Shown here: positions 13,072 to 24,981 of the stretch, piece by piece | Layout of the letters: each line of letters opens with the position of its first letter | How positions within the stretch are numbered: position 1 is the stretch's first letter | Assembly (NCBI RefSeq): GCF_000002425.4 | Contig: NC_037254.1 | Span: 23,131,661-23,195,660 of the forward strand | Reading direction: 5' to 3' | From: Physcomitrium patens | Lineage: Eukaryota > Streptophyta > Bryopsida > Funariales > Funariaceae | DNA: 64,000 bases | Translations under genes and position numbers: made by a program | The notes under the pieces: generated by a model | Told to the model about the DNA's origin: nothing | Databases searched by the model: none | Seen by the model: the letters and a program-made list of their open reading frames with translations, nothing else

Positions 13072-14218
13072 ATACTCTATGTCAACGACGTTATCAAGCT
13101 GTCCTGGGGGTCAATGCCATTACTTTTCATTAAGGGTTTTTCGTTGGCAAGTATTGCAGAGGACAACTTGTTTCAAGATTTTGAGCCTTTACTTTCTGTG
13201 ACTATGGCTCTGTGGTTTTCAATGAATTAGTGTAACCGCGTGGAAATTGCGGACAGGAGTCATCTTCACATGAAGAAGAATCCAGGTCTGTATTTGGATG
13301 CATGTGGACGCCATTGCCGACCCCGAGTCCTCGTCCTCAGAATGGATGATGATATCTGGACAACGATTGTACATTGGTGTGCAGGATTTTATTGTTCCAG
13401 ACCTGCACTGACCGTTCCATGTGAAATTCATGGGCTTGTTTAGGCTAGAGACTAATCATTCGACATTTACTCGACGTCGGCCTGAAGGGCAACATGTTGA
13501 TGTCGTGTTCTGAATTGCTGCCTGGCACAGGCAGGGATAGATTGCAGTGTCGGATACAACGCTGCTGTTGTTCAGTGACTTTGTCATAGCAGCCAGCTGC
13601 ACTAACACGCTTTGATATTTTAGTTTCTGGTTTTAACAGAAAGTTAAATCCTTGTGCTGCAGTCCTTTAATCAGGATTCGGATTATCACTGCTGGGTCCG
13701 ATCAGTCAACCTTGAGTGGCACTTTTCGTGACAATCTGCTATCCTCTCTGGAACTATAAGGTCATTCGGCACCAAGAACACTCCATTTTCACGTCCATGC
13801 CATAACTCGGAATAATTCACTGTATTGGTTGGCATCTCATGAGGTGCCGATCTAGGCTCTATTATTTTCAGACCGAGAGGAAGACTGAGATGAACAGTGT
13901 CAACTGCTTGTTGTGGTTGTTGTGGAAGAAGGTAGAACAAGTTACTGCTCCAGGTGGTACTTTCCGCAATCTGTAAAAGCTAGACAATAGCAATTAGTAC
14001 AGCAGCAATGGCAACAACAACGGCTTTGCGGTGCCAGAGTCAGCATTTGTCTTGGTCCTTAACGACACACGGAAGAATGGCCCTTTGACTGTAGCAAGTC
14101 AACTTAAACAGGATCCTTCGTTGGAATCTTACATGAAATCTTTCCTGCTATTCGCGTGGTAAAACACTGCCGCAGGGACAAAAGCTTCATTGTGCACAGG
14201 AAACTCATTTCCATCTAT
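13072..14218. other. Unassigned DNA between left arm and LINE
   Basis: This stretch is less AT-rich than most of the window. Short open frames on both strands (for example 13219-13443 and 13686-13940) resemble no family I recognise. It lies upstream of lectin copy 1 but is not shared with copy 2, so whatever distal promoter sequence the two genes have must differ beyond about 240 bp. Confidence 0.5.
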
Positions 14219-16625
14219 CCTTTTTTTTTTCCCCCTTTTCTTGACACAAACAGAGATTTCACTGTCGCAGTAAAGTATTGGTTACATAGAGATCCCAGCC
14301 AGGTCCGGCCAGGATTGGTGACTCTTCTACAGCATTATGGGTTAAGACTTACCTAACCGGATCAAAATCTACGAGGTGCTATTGAGGTTTGTCCACTGCC
14401 CACGTGGCTTAGACCGCGTTCGTGCACCATTGGTGTTTGAACTTTCCCACCAATTGAACTCTATAACTAGGGTTCCTTTTGCATTTGTCCACCATACGTG
14501 CCTATGCCACTCTGTCGTTGTCGATGAAATTCAGCCATATTCTGTTATGCATTTTATGTGATGGCCAAAGGAGACCTTTGAAAACAGCATCGTTACGTTT
14601 GATCCATAGCAACCAAGTGATTGTTCCTCGCATCAGCAACAATAATCTACTAAAAGTTTGCTCACCTCCTCTGGATCCACCCATACTACACCCAGTTGTT
14701 CTGTACATGATGGTCGTATTAAATCATGGTTATACTTCCAATGGCCAGCCAGTTGAATACTAGTTTAGAGGCCAAACAAAAGGTTTCAAGGGTGTAGATG
14801 AAGGTTCTTACTGAGAATTCCTTTCCTAGTACGGTCAAGAATGTGTCATCCGTCTATTGAGCTAAAACTTGTTGCCGTCCCCAGATAGGTAGTTGAATTC
14901 TTTGAATGGTTTTATTCTTTGAAAAGGCTACCTCCCTTGCTATTATGATGATCATTACTTCTGCCACAATGAGGAACAAGTATGGAGCAAGTGGACATCC
15001 TTGTCTCACCTCTCGTGTGATTGGAAAAGAATTTGATAAAACTCCATTCACTTTGACTCTTATTGATGAGTTACTCAATAGCAATTGTACCATATCTATG
15101 AATTCATTTGGGAAATCAAGTGTTGTCATAGTAGAAAATACGAAATCCCACTCAACTATGTCATAAGCTTTGGAGATATCTAGCTTGAGGAATAATAAAA
15201 GCTGATCTAAATATTCTGCCTATGCCATAGTTTCATGTGTGAGGAACAAGTTGTCCAAGATAAATCTCATAGAAAGAAAGGCTGATTGATTCATACTTAT
15301 GACATTCATAAGAATGGTCTGCATTCATAACTGTAATGGTTTAGCAAATATTTTGTACCCCAAGTTCAGTAGTCGCCAATTGGGGGAGGCTTCCTAATAT
15401 CAAACTACCATGAATCATTGTAGTATATTCTTGATCAATCAAGTCCCAAAAGGCAAGGTAGAATTCTAAGACAACTCCATCCGGGCTAGGCAATTTTCCT
15501 ATTGGCATCTCCTCAAGTGCCTGAGTCATTTCTTGCAAGGTGAGTGGGGCTTGGAGTTGCTGCTGTGGGGCCACATCCAGCCTTGCTGTTATGGAGTGAA
15601 GAACTATCTGCCGGGCACCAAGTGTGGTAGGGGTGCTCGTGTGCTGTACAGCCTCCTGTAGTACGTCGTGCATATACAAGACATGGCCTCTTGGCTCGAA
15701 TGGACTTGCTCATGCTCGTCCTCGAGATCAGTCAAGTACGATGCCGTTGAATTGTCCCCATTCGCTCAATAGAAGGCCTTGGAGCACCGGTCACCTTCCA
15801 AGTGCCAGTTGATCTTGCTCCTCCTTGTTAGCCGCGTGACCTTTCTCTCTTTCATGCCATTGAGGTCATCGACACACGCTGCTATATTACCTTGTAAGTA
15901 CGAATTGCTTGGATCAGATTGTACTGCTGCCACGGATTCTTCTAGCCGTTAGCGGAGTGCCGCCTCCTCCCTATGCCGCTCCCCAGCTTTGAGGACACAC
16001 CAAACTTTGTAAAATTTCACGCATCTGCGTAGTTTCCCTAAGAAGGACAGGTTGGCATGGGCCACCCACAGTCGCCGAATGTGCGACTGGACTTGTGTAT
16101 CTTGTAGAAAACATGGGTTCATCACGTACCTTGAGGATTCGGGGAGGAGTTGCACCTGCCTGCACACCGGAAGGTGGTTGGAGTGTGCATTATCTCCGAA
16201 GATACAGTAATCAGAGCACGATGGCTTTAAGCCGAGTGACGAGAAGGTATATATATACGATCAAGTCTCGCCAAGTCCCGCGAGCTGTTCCGCCGGTGGT
16301 TGTCCCAACTGAACTTGAAAAGGTTAGAATCTGGGAAGTCATCCATGACTTGGAGGGCTTGTGTGAGGCTACGAAACAGACTAAGTTCATGTGCTGGTGG
16401 AACCGACCCTTGCAAATTAAATTTATCTATCCTTTTTTCTGTGAAGTTCCAGTCCCATACAATAACCCACTTGCAATCTTGCGGTAGGTCTTGAAGGAGC
16501 TCTATCCATAATGCTCATCTCTCCATCGATGTGAGAGGTGCGTATACGTTCACGATAGCCATGTCAGGTCCAGTCACCTCGCACAGGCGAATCCATTATG
16601 CTCTCCCTGTCCGCTGGTGTCAAGA
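14219..16625 (-). mobile_element. L1-like non-LTR retrotransposon (LINE), decayed
   Basis: On the minus strand, from 5' to 3', it has the C-terminal part of an APE-type endonuclease (about 16600-16230, with VWDWNFTEKR and then FSWDNHRR and ARLDRIYIPS), a linker (about 16170-15850), and a reverse transcriptase. The RT starts with MPIGKLPSPDGVVLEFY (about 15600-15520), then has VRQGCPLAPYLF (about 15020) and the palm motif TDDT (about 14830), where a stop codon replaces the residue before TDDT. The C-terminal region typical of plant LINEs (WLLWIKRNDAVFKG) follows at about 14640. The thumb and connection region between TDDT and that segment is missing, so more than about 1 kb has been deleted. 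A run of A residues (T on the plus strand at 14220-14231) marks the 3' end. The 5' end and most of ORF1 are absent. It also carries several frameshifts and stops. Confidence 0.8.
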
Positions 16626-17496
16626 CGCGACGATTGTGATTTTTTTTAATATAGTGTGCAAAGAATAGCTATTGAGTCTCGTTACAAACTTTACATTTTA
16701 CTTTTCATTCCTAATTGTCTCCAACATTTTGCTCTTTATAGTTGGATCAACCTTTATGATTATATGTTATCACATCTTGTTTGTGGTCTTGTTATTTCGG
16801 GCCCTGCCTCACATCTCCATTCAAATTTGCTTACTTGTTTCATATTGTTTCTTATCTCTCACCAATATTGAAATTGCTAAGTATGTTATTTTATATGCCT
16901 TTCATAAGTTTTTTTTATAATAGAATGTAAATTGATCTACACAAACAATTGCTTATGTTTTATAGATATTATCTTAGTTATATTTAATATTTTTAATAAT
17001 TGAATGTAGTGCTTTCAAATTCTAAGCCTTTGAACCAATAGCTAAAATAAATAATTTAGGTATATGTCTCTACAACTTTAAGGTATATACTTTGATATTT
17101 GATCAGTAAAGTAAGTCTTTGTCATTTACATAATTAGACATATGTTTGTATACTATCAAAAAATAAATAATAAATCTATAAAATATCTAATTATTTTTAA
17201 TTTTTTAATTATTGTATTATTATAATAAGCACTATACTTATTAAAGAAGAGTTGAATAGTTCTATAATTTTTGAACTTATAACCAAGCTTAAGCTCTCAA
17301 TGTTATGCTATCTAAAAATCAACCTAAGAATGTACTAAGCATCTAGTTGTAGAAGGATTCAATCTTATCTTACAATTGAATTTATAATCCAAAAAAAATT
17401 CATAAGGTATTTAGAATTATTTTTTTGGCAAAATTGGAAAATCTGAGTAAGCTTCTAATTATACTCAGTATTCCTCATCAACCTCAAATAAAACAT
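16626..17496. other. AT-rich DNA without recognisable gene
   Basis: The stretch changes abruptly from the LINE to AT-rich sequence. A few short open frames are present but none resembles a known protein. Confidence 0.5.
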
Positions 17497-17930
17497 GACC
17501 GAACTATATCAAAAAAATAAGACCCTTCTAATCCATAGCAACATAAATCCTATCACAATAAAAGATAGAGAAGACTATAACAAAAGAAAATAGAATGGAA
17601 TTGAATAAGAAGATACAAAATCAAAGTTTATTAAAACAAAGGGTCCAAAGCCATACTTGACCAAATGTCCAAATGGTCCTAGTCATTCCTATTTATATTT
17701 TATCCAACTATCTTAGAACTTTCCAAAATGGTCCTATTCATTCCTATTTATATTTTATCCAACTATCTTAAAACTTTCCAAAATGTTCCTAATGGTGGAT
17801 TCCACCTAGATAATTGCTCTAAGATCTTTTTAGAATATTCTATGGTAGATCCTATATAATTTATTAACCTAGCTTTAATTCTAGAAACTTTTTAAACTTC
17901 TAAAGCATGGCTCTAACTAGCTAATCCTAT
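17497..17930 (-). repeat. Partial LTR related to element E
   Basis: Reverse-complement similarity to the LTR at 61500-61985 is visible in the segments around GGTCCAAAGCCATA, GGTGGATTCCACC and TCTAGAAACTT. It ends exactly where element A begins at 17931, and no clear continuation was found beyond A. It contains a 55-bp unit present twice (17672-17726 and 17727-17781), with only a few differences. Confidence 0.7.
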
Positions 17931-18478
17931 TGTCACGGCCATAATCATGTAAGCTAATAATTACATATAGAAATAGGTAGAAGTAAATAAAGTAGGTAAA
18001 AGTAAGTTAATTCTATAATAGTTAATATAGAAGCTTCCTAGAAACTTCTTAGACAGTGCTTTGACTTCATAAGTGTCTTTAATTGACTTTTTGGATTAGA
18101 AACGTGGTCAACAAGTTGGCCATGTGCCACACATGTTGTTAGCTTAAAGATCAAGCTAACTATGTGGCCCACACGTAGAAAAACTTGCCTTGTAAGTCAA
18201 GGCATGTGCACTACAAAGTCAACACATATTGAAGGTCCTATAGAATGTCGCCAAGTAGCTCTTAGTTAGATAATATATATAGAGACAAGAATGAAGGCTT
18301 CTTCACTCTTGTCAACTCCTTTCTTGCTTCTAGTTTGTTTCAAGGGTCTCTAGTTTTCTTGTCTTTTGGCAATAGCCATTCCAGTTTCTCTTTCAATATA
18401 TATATTTGTTTATTTACCTCTCTTTGAGTGAAGGCTCACTTGTCTGAATTATTTTTCATCGAGTTCTTGTCTTTGACA
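17931..18478 (+). repeat. 5' LTR of element A
   Basis: 548 bp, beginning TGTCACGGCC and ending CTTTGACA. It carries a TATA-like segment near 18270-18280. A primer-binding-like motif (AATATCAAAGC, resembling the initiator-Met tRNA complement) lies a short way downstream. Confidence 0.93.
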
Positions 18479-18689
18479 GATTAACAAGAGTGCACTAACA
18501 ATATCAAAGCTTTGTTTTTCTTGAGTAAGAGTGGATTACCCCTTTCTCTTGACAAGACATAAGCATATTAGAAGTTTGCGGATTACCCACTTCTAAACTG
18601 ATATTGTTCTTAGTATCTTCTTTGTTATCAAGTCTTTCTTTTCTTTTGTCTTGAGCAATATCAGACAAATTTTCTTTCTTGGTATCATT

Positions 18690-19694
18690 ATGGCAGAGCT
18701 TGTTGAAATGAAGAGTGCAATGGCACAAATGCAAGAGCAAATGAGGGAGTTAATGCTTGCGATGCATCAACTCAATTCACCAACACAGGAAAGAACAAGA
18801 ATAGCAGAAAGTGGAGATATAGAGATGATCGGAGCTGCTTCAACATCTGCAACAAATCATGTTCCTTCTCCAATTGTACAACACCCTGTAAGCACTAGAG
18901 AACCAACAATTGCCTTACCCGAGAAATTTGATGGTACAAGATCAAAGTTTCGAGGGTTCATCAATCAAGTACAATTGGCAATTGAACTTCAACCGCAAAG
19001 CTATCCAACTCCAGGATCACAAGTCAGGTTTATTAGCACTCTACTTTTTGGTTCTGCATTATCATGGTTTTTGTCTTTTCTTGAACAACGAAATCCAATA
19101 TTGGATAATTTGGAAGCTTTTTTGGCGGAGTTTCGATCTATGTATGGTGAACACGATGCAACTCGTGTTGCAACAAATAAGATCCGAATTCTACGACAAA
19201 GAAATCACTCAGTAAGAATGTATGCTTCACAATTTCGATAACTTACAATTGACATCAAGTAGGATGATGCTGCACTCATCAGTCAATTTCTTTATGGATT
19301 GCAATACGAAGTAAAGAAATTGATGCTCAACTTACCTGATCCTCAAACTTTGAGTCAAGCAATCGATTTTGCGATAAAATGTGACAATCCACTTTTTGAA
19401 TTTCGATTCGAGAGTCGTACACGGGAACCTCAACGTTATTACTCAATGGCAACATCAACATCTTTGTCAAACGTACATTCGGAAGTAGAAGACATGCAAA
19501 TTGACGCGGTATGTTTTAAACCCCTAACTGAGCAAGAAAAGATTCGTCGTCGTCAAGAAGGATTATGTTTATATTGCGGAGAACCTAAGTACACTGCTCA
19601 ACATTGTCCAAAGAAACAACGTAACTATAAAATGAGGGGTACGGTAGTCAAAGAAGACAACATGTCAGAAAACGGATTCATCCAGCTACAATAG
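18690..19694 (+). mobile_element. gag region of element A
   Basis: Capsid-type gag of a Ty3/Gypsy element, with a CCHC zinc knuckle (CLYCGEPKYTAQHC) near its end. The capsid part contains LPEKFDGTRSKFRGF, a segment also seen in nearly the same form in element B. It is part of a broken element. Confidence 0.85.
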
Positions 19695-19699
19695 GGACC

Positions 19700-21313
19700 A
19701 TGCAGCTGGAACCTTGTACAATTCCTAATGAAGGTCCTATCCTCTCCTCAGAACCCTCTTCTTGTTTTACAATAGAATTATATTTAGGACCTAAGAATTA
19801 CAAAGCCTTTGCTTTATTAGATTCGGGAGCCTCAGCATGTTTTTAAGATGAATAATTTGTTAAAAGTCGTAAAATACCTTTTGTACAGAAAACTAAACCT
19901 GTACATGTAGAAGTCATTGATGGCCGTCCTTTGTCTTCTGGAGATGTCACTCATGAAACTCGCCCTATAAAAGTAACAATAAACGGTCATGTTAGCTACA
20001 TAGCTTTTAACATAATTAAATCCCCGTCCAATCTAATTATTTTAGGTTTATCTTGGCTAGAAAAATATAACCCTCGAATAGATTGGAATTCTCGTAAACT
20101 TGACTTTTCCCAAAGCATTATTAATAGTTCTACCAAGCAAGTAAAAAGTTATAAATCTAGTATAGTAAAACCCGTACTTATAGGTACAAAAGCATTTATA
20201 TACGCAGCAAAAGAAGGATCAACTTTTGCTATTTATGCTGCACCTATTTCTGAAAGCGTAAAGACTTCAAGTGGCATTCCAAGTCAATATCAGGATTATC
20301 AAGACGTTTTTGAGAAAAAGAATGCAGATATTCTTCCTGAGCATCGCCCATATGATTGTTCAATCGACCTCAAGGAAGGAACTCAGCCACCATTTGGACC
20401 AATTTACAGTTTATCGCAAGATGAGTTGGCTGAACTCAAGACATATATTGACGAGAGTTTAGCGAAGAATTTCATACGCCATTCAAAATCTCCAGCAGGA
20501 GCTCCAATTCTATTCGTAAAAAAAAAGATAGATCTTTGCGAATGTGTGTTGACTATCGAGGACTCAACAAGATCACAATCAAGAACAGGTATCCATTACC
20601 TTTGATATCAGGACTCCTTGACCAGTTGAATCAAGCTAAGATCTATACAAAAATAGATCTAAGAGGAGCATATAATTTAGTACGAATCAAGGAAGGAGAT
20701 GAATGGAAGACTGCGTTTCGAACCAGGTACGGACATTTTGAATATAATGTCATGCTTTTTGGACTCATGAATGCACCAGCTGCTTTTCAACATCTCATGA
20801 ATGATGTATTTCGTGAATTCTTAGACAATTTTGTTGTCTGCTACCTAGACGATATCCTGATCTATTCTAAGAATGTCGAAGAACATGAAATACATGTTCG
20901 TCAAGTATTACAAAAACTTAGAGATGCAGGATTGTATGCCAAGATGGAAAAGTGTGTATTTCACACTACTCAAGTTGACTTTTAAGGATACATCATTTCA
21001 AATGATGGTCTCATGATGGATTCTAAGAAAGTCCAGACAATCATGGATTGGAAGATTCCAAAGACAGTAAAAGATGTCCAATGTTTCTTGGGATTTGTCA
21101 ATTACTATCGGATCTTCATCAAAGACTTTTGACGAGTTGCAGCTCGACTTACACGTTTGACCAATAAAGACAAATTCCAATGGAATCAAGAAGCGGAAGC
21201 AGCAATTGAAGCCTTGAAGACATCGTTTGTCTTCGCACGAGTCTTATATCGGGTTGAGTTTTTCAAGGTATTTTTCATGGAAACAGACGAATCGGATTTT
21301 GCCTTGGGTGCAG
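19700..21313 (+). mobile_element. pol, first part of element A (protease, reverse transcriptase)
   Basis: It has an aspartic protease segment with LLDSGASAC, then a Ty3/Gypsy reverse transcriptase with [10 protein letters not shown] and the catalytic motif YLDDILIYS, followed by the start of the RNase H region. Element A' interrupts it at 21319. Mirror sequence on the other strand at 30442-32080 belongs to A'. Confidence 0.88.
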
Positions 21314-21318
21314 TTTTG

Positions 21319-21855
21319 TATCAAGGACAAGAACTCGATGAAAAATAATTCAGACAAGTGAGCCTTCACTCAAAGAGAGGTAAATAAATAAATATATATG
21401 TTGAAAGAAAAACTGGAATGGCTATTGCCAAAAGACAAGAAAACTAGAGACCCTTGAAACTAGACTAGAAGCAAGAAAGGAGTTGACAAGAGTGAAGAGA
21501 GCTTCACTCTTGCCTCTATATATACTATCTAACTAGAAGCCACGTGGCGATATTCTATAAGCTCTCTAATATGTGTTGACTTTCTAGGCCACATGTCTTT
21601 GCTTGCAAGGCAAGTTTTCTATGAGTGAACTACGTAGTTAGCTTGTCCTTCAAGCTACCAACATGTGTGGCACATGGCTAACTTGTTGACCAAGTTTCTA
21701 ACCTAAAAGTCAACTATGGACTCCTATAAGGTCAAAGCAGTGTCTATGAAGCTTCTAGGAAGCCTCTCTAGAAGATATTGCACAATTAACCTACTTTTAT
21801 CTACTTTTACATACTTTTATCGATTCTTGTAGGTATTTATATGTATATCCATGAC
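21319..21855 (-). repeat. 3' LTR of element A'
   Basis: About 537 bp on the minus strand, partner of 33298-33835. It abuts the TTTTG target duplicate of element A on its left. Confidence 0.92.
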
Positions 21856-21897
21856 ATTACCCTTCCTTCTAGGGACGAGTTCTACGAGGAGCGGTGA

Positions 21898-22320
21898 TTA
21901 TATGTTGAGAAAGTCTAATATGCGGCGAATTATATTTGCTACATATTCTGATCTCTGTTCTCTTCGAAAGTAGTTGATGGATCTTCTTAGCGATCGATAG
22001 TGTCTCATTCCTGGGTGAGAAGACCACCCTGTTATTTGATCATTATTGAGGCTTTCATAACTTCCTTCAAATAATACATTTGAAACACCATTAGTAGTCG
22101 TTCCTATCTCCAGTAATATCACTAAACATCGAGAATCTCTTCCAAGGTCGTGATACCAAACGCATTGTATCTCACCATCTATTCGAGGAAGAACATGTCG
22201 TTCTTGAAGATCTTCATCTCGGTTGCGTCGTCTTGAAGGTTGTGACAATCGCAATGTCTCATCCGATAAGTCAGCAAACAAAGGTTCTTGAATTGAATCC
22301 GCTGGTTGTTGGCTCTCCAT
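21898..22320 (-). CDS. Additional 3' ORF of element A' (function unknown)
   Basis: 140 residues starting at an ATG, on the element's sense strand, between the chromodomain and the 3' LTR. It is very similar to the ORF at 35803-36225 over the whole length (PRIDGEIQCVWYHDLGRDSR is shared but for one residue). No known domain is recognised. Confidence 0.7.
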   Translation of the reverse strand: MESQQPADSIQEPLFADLSDETLRLSQPSRRRNRDEDLQERHVLPRIDGEIQCVWYHDLGRDSRCLVILLEIGTTTNGVSNVLFEGSYESLNNDQITGWSSHPGMRHYRSLRRSINYFRREQRSEYVANIIRRILDFLNI

Positions 22321-22414
22321 CTAATTAGCGTCATAAATGCAAAGAAGTTACAAACAAGGATAGGAAATTGAATGTTATCTTGCCTCAATCTTGTCTCTTT
22401 TATAAGAGAGATTT

Positions 22415-24261
22415 TCATCTTGATTTTGATGGATGTCGTTGATGAAAAACTTTGACTTTAGCTGATGCATTTGCTAGATTCCTGGATGGCTCCCATGTGT
22501 GTTCACTAATATCATATCCGCGCCAATGAACAAGATATTCCAGCTTATTTCGACGCCGCCTTGAGTCTAATATCTCTTCGACCTCAAATTCTTCATTATT
22601 ATCTACTTCTATAGGAGGCGGTGGCATTTGTCTTCTTCCTTGTATATCCACTGTCTTATATGGTTCAAGAAGAGACACGTGGAATATAGGATGGATCTTC
22701 ATTGACTCCGGTAGATGTAACCGATATGCAACTGGGTTGATCTGTTCAGAAACATAAAAAGGGCCAAGCCTACGATAGTCCAACTTGTCACAAGGTCGAG
22801 TAGTCTTGATATTGCGACGAAGTAGCCATACCTTATCACCCATATTGAGTTGTGGTTGCTTCTTACGATATAGATCTACATTTATCTTTTGTCGTTCTTG
22901 AGCTTCCTTCAATTGCGTCTTCATTATTGCATGTAACTCTGACAAACGATTTGCCATATCTTCTGCTGCAGGATTATCAACTTTTGAAAAATCAAAAGTA
23001 TCAAGTCGTGGATGATAGCCATAATTGACAAAGAAAGCTGTTTGTTACATGGAAGAATGTACTGTATTATTATAAGCAAACTCGACCAATGGCAGAAGGG
23101 TTGTCCAATCATCTTGTTGTTAATTGATAGTACACCTTAAATATTGCTCCAAGACTTGGTTTACGCGCTCTGTTTGTCCATCAGTTTGAGGATGGAAAGC
23201 CGAAGATAGCTTTATGTCCACTTTTAAAATCTTGAAAAGGGTCCTCTAGAATCTTGACACAAATTGAGTTCCCCTATCCGATATGATATCTTTAGGTAAT
23301 CCATGATAGCGATAGATATTATCAATGAAAAGCTTAGCTGTTTCTTCACATGTGATAGATTTTGTATATGGCACAAAATGTGCCATCTTGGTGAAACACT
23401 CTACTATCACAAATATAAGATCATAAGATCTTGAGCTTGGAAGATCTGTGATGAAATCCATAGAAACAGAAGACCATGGCTGTTCTGGTATAGGTAATGG
23501 CTGAAGAAGTCCGTAAGGTCGATGACGAGGAATTTTTGATCTTGAACAAATATCACATGATTGTACAAAGTCATTGACTGACTTCCACATTTGTGGCCAC
23601 CAAAAATCTCTTGATATGAGTTCCAAAGTCTTATTATATCCAAAGTGCCCTGCTGTTAGAAAGTCATGACGTGCTTGAAGAACACGTAAACGTGCTTCTC
23701 CTTCTGGAACATATAGGCGTCCTTCAAAATATAATAGATTATTATTGAACTCGAACTTAGAAGAATCATGAGACTTGGAAGTATTATTCTCAATATCATG
23801 AACAATAGGATCTAAGGACATACTGGACTGGATTTGCTTGAGAAAAGTTGAATCAACAGTCAATGTTGATTTCATTGCTCGGAGATGGAATTGCTCCAGT
23901 TTCAAGAGGACCGTTCTTTGTTGCTCAAAAGCTGCATTTTCTTTTTTGGTGCAAAATAAGAACGTCTAGATAGGGCATCGGATAAACCTTGTTGTTTTCT
24001 TGACCGATAAGAGATAATGAACTCGAATCTTGACAAAGACATACTCCAACGAGCTTGACGACGATTCAACACACGTGCTGACATGAAATACTCGAGGTTC
24101 TTGTGATCTGTATACACAGTGACTGGACTAGAACCGCCTTCTAGATAATGACGCCATTCTTGAAAGGAATCCACGATCACAAGAAGTTCTTTATCGTGGA
24201 TCTCATAATTGATCTCGGCTGCTGAGAATTTTCTTGAATGAAAAGCTATCGGATGAAGTTT
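22415..24261 (-). mobile_element. pol, second part of element A' (RNase H, integrase, chromodomain)
   Basis: Mirror of 33841-35696. It contains RNase H, then integrase with MDFITDLP and DRGTQFVSRF, and a chromodomain with VEEILDSRRRRNKLEYLVHW. Element B borders it at the RNase H end. Confidence 0.88.
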
Positions 24262-24284
24262 GTCATTGTTATGGACATACATTG

Positions 24285-24406
24285 GAAGATTCTTCGAATA
24301 TTCTTTTAGAATATTTTCTAAAGATTCTCTAAAGATTCCTTTAGAAGGTTCTAGAAGATTCTTAGAATATTTTCTAAAGATTCTCTTAGAGGGTTCTAGA
24401 ATATTC
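24285..24406 (+). promoter_or_regulatory. Heat-shock-element cluster in 5' LTR of B
   Basis: The heat-shock factor site is alternating nGAAn / nTTCn units. A perfect run of four units lies at 24344-24361 (GAAggTTCtaGAAgaTTC), a perfect run of three at 24394-24406 (TTCtaGAAtaTTC), and pairs GAAnnTTC at 24285-24292 and 24296-24303. All lie upstream of the TATA box. Known heat-activated plant retrotransposons such as ONSEN use the same kind of sites. Heat activation of B is an inference. Confidence 0.7.
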
Positions 24407-24419
24407 TGATAGATTCTAG

Positions 24420-24509
24420 GAAGTTGCTCGAGAAGTTTCCTAATTAGTAGAAGTTGTTGGAGAAGCGTCCTAGTTAGCGGAAGTAGCTCGAGAAGCTTCC
24501 TATTCAGTA
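24420..24509 (+). repeat. Three 30-bp tandem units in LTR of B
   Basis: Units at 24420-24449, 24450-24479 and 24480-24509, each built like GAAGTTGCTCGAGAAG followed by a TTCCTA-type tail. Units differ from one another at several positions, so the triplication is older than the insertion. Units one and three each add a GAAnnTTC pair (GAAGTTTC, GAAGCTTC). The block ends just before the TATA box. Confidence 0.8.
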
Positions 24510-24510
24510 G

Positions 24511-24518
24511 TATATATA
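24511..24518 (+). promoter_or_regulatory. TATA box of LTR B
   Basis: TATATATA directly after the 30-bp tandem block. The same box is at 30269-30276 in the other LTR. Confidence 0.65.
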
Positions 24519-24981
24519 GGAGTCGAGGCTGAAGGGTTCTTCAGTCTCGACAACACATCTCTTGGAGTTCTAGCTCACCTTTCTGGTGTTGTTCTTGTAC
24601 TCATCTGTTTAATCTAGTTCTGCCACTTCTTCTTGAACTTCTTGTTAGATTTCAAGTCTGTATTTTGTGTCCGTGACAGTTTGTCGAGACTGCATTTTCA
24701 CTAGTATCAGAGCTAGTTCCTTCTTGTTAGAGAGTGGATTACCCCTCTTCTTGAAGGTGTGCTAGTGTTTTAGAGGTTGCGGATTACCCTCCTCTAAACT
24801 GATATCTCTTCTTTCTCAGTATTGGAGCCTTATTCTTCTTGGAGAGAGTGGATTACCCCTCATCTTGGAGTCTTAAGGCGTTTTAGAGGTTGCGGAGTAC
24901 TCTTCTCTGAACCAATATTGTCCTCTTGTCAAAACTCTTTTTTCTTCTTTCTGAAGGTTAGCCGAAGGTTAAGACGTTAAA

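Larger units (their letters stand above)
24267..24678 (+). repeat. 5' LTR of element B
   Basis: 412 bp, from TGTTATGGACATAC to TGTCCGTGACA. It contains a heat-shock-element cluster (24285-24406), three 30-bp tandem units (24420-24509) and a TATATATA box (24511-24518). A primer-binding-like motif TAGTATCAGAGC is at 24702-24713, close to the standard initiator-Met tRNA complement. Confidence 0.94.

Noticed and set aside
16656-16920. Short hydrophobic frames after the LINE
   Set aside because: They lie in T-rich DNA, overlap in several frames and resemble no membrane protein family.
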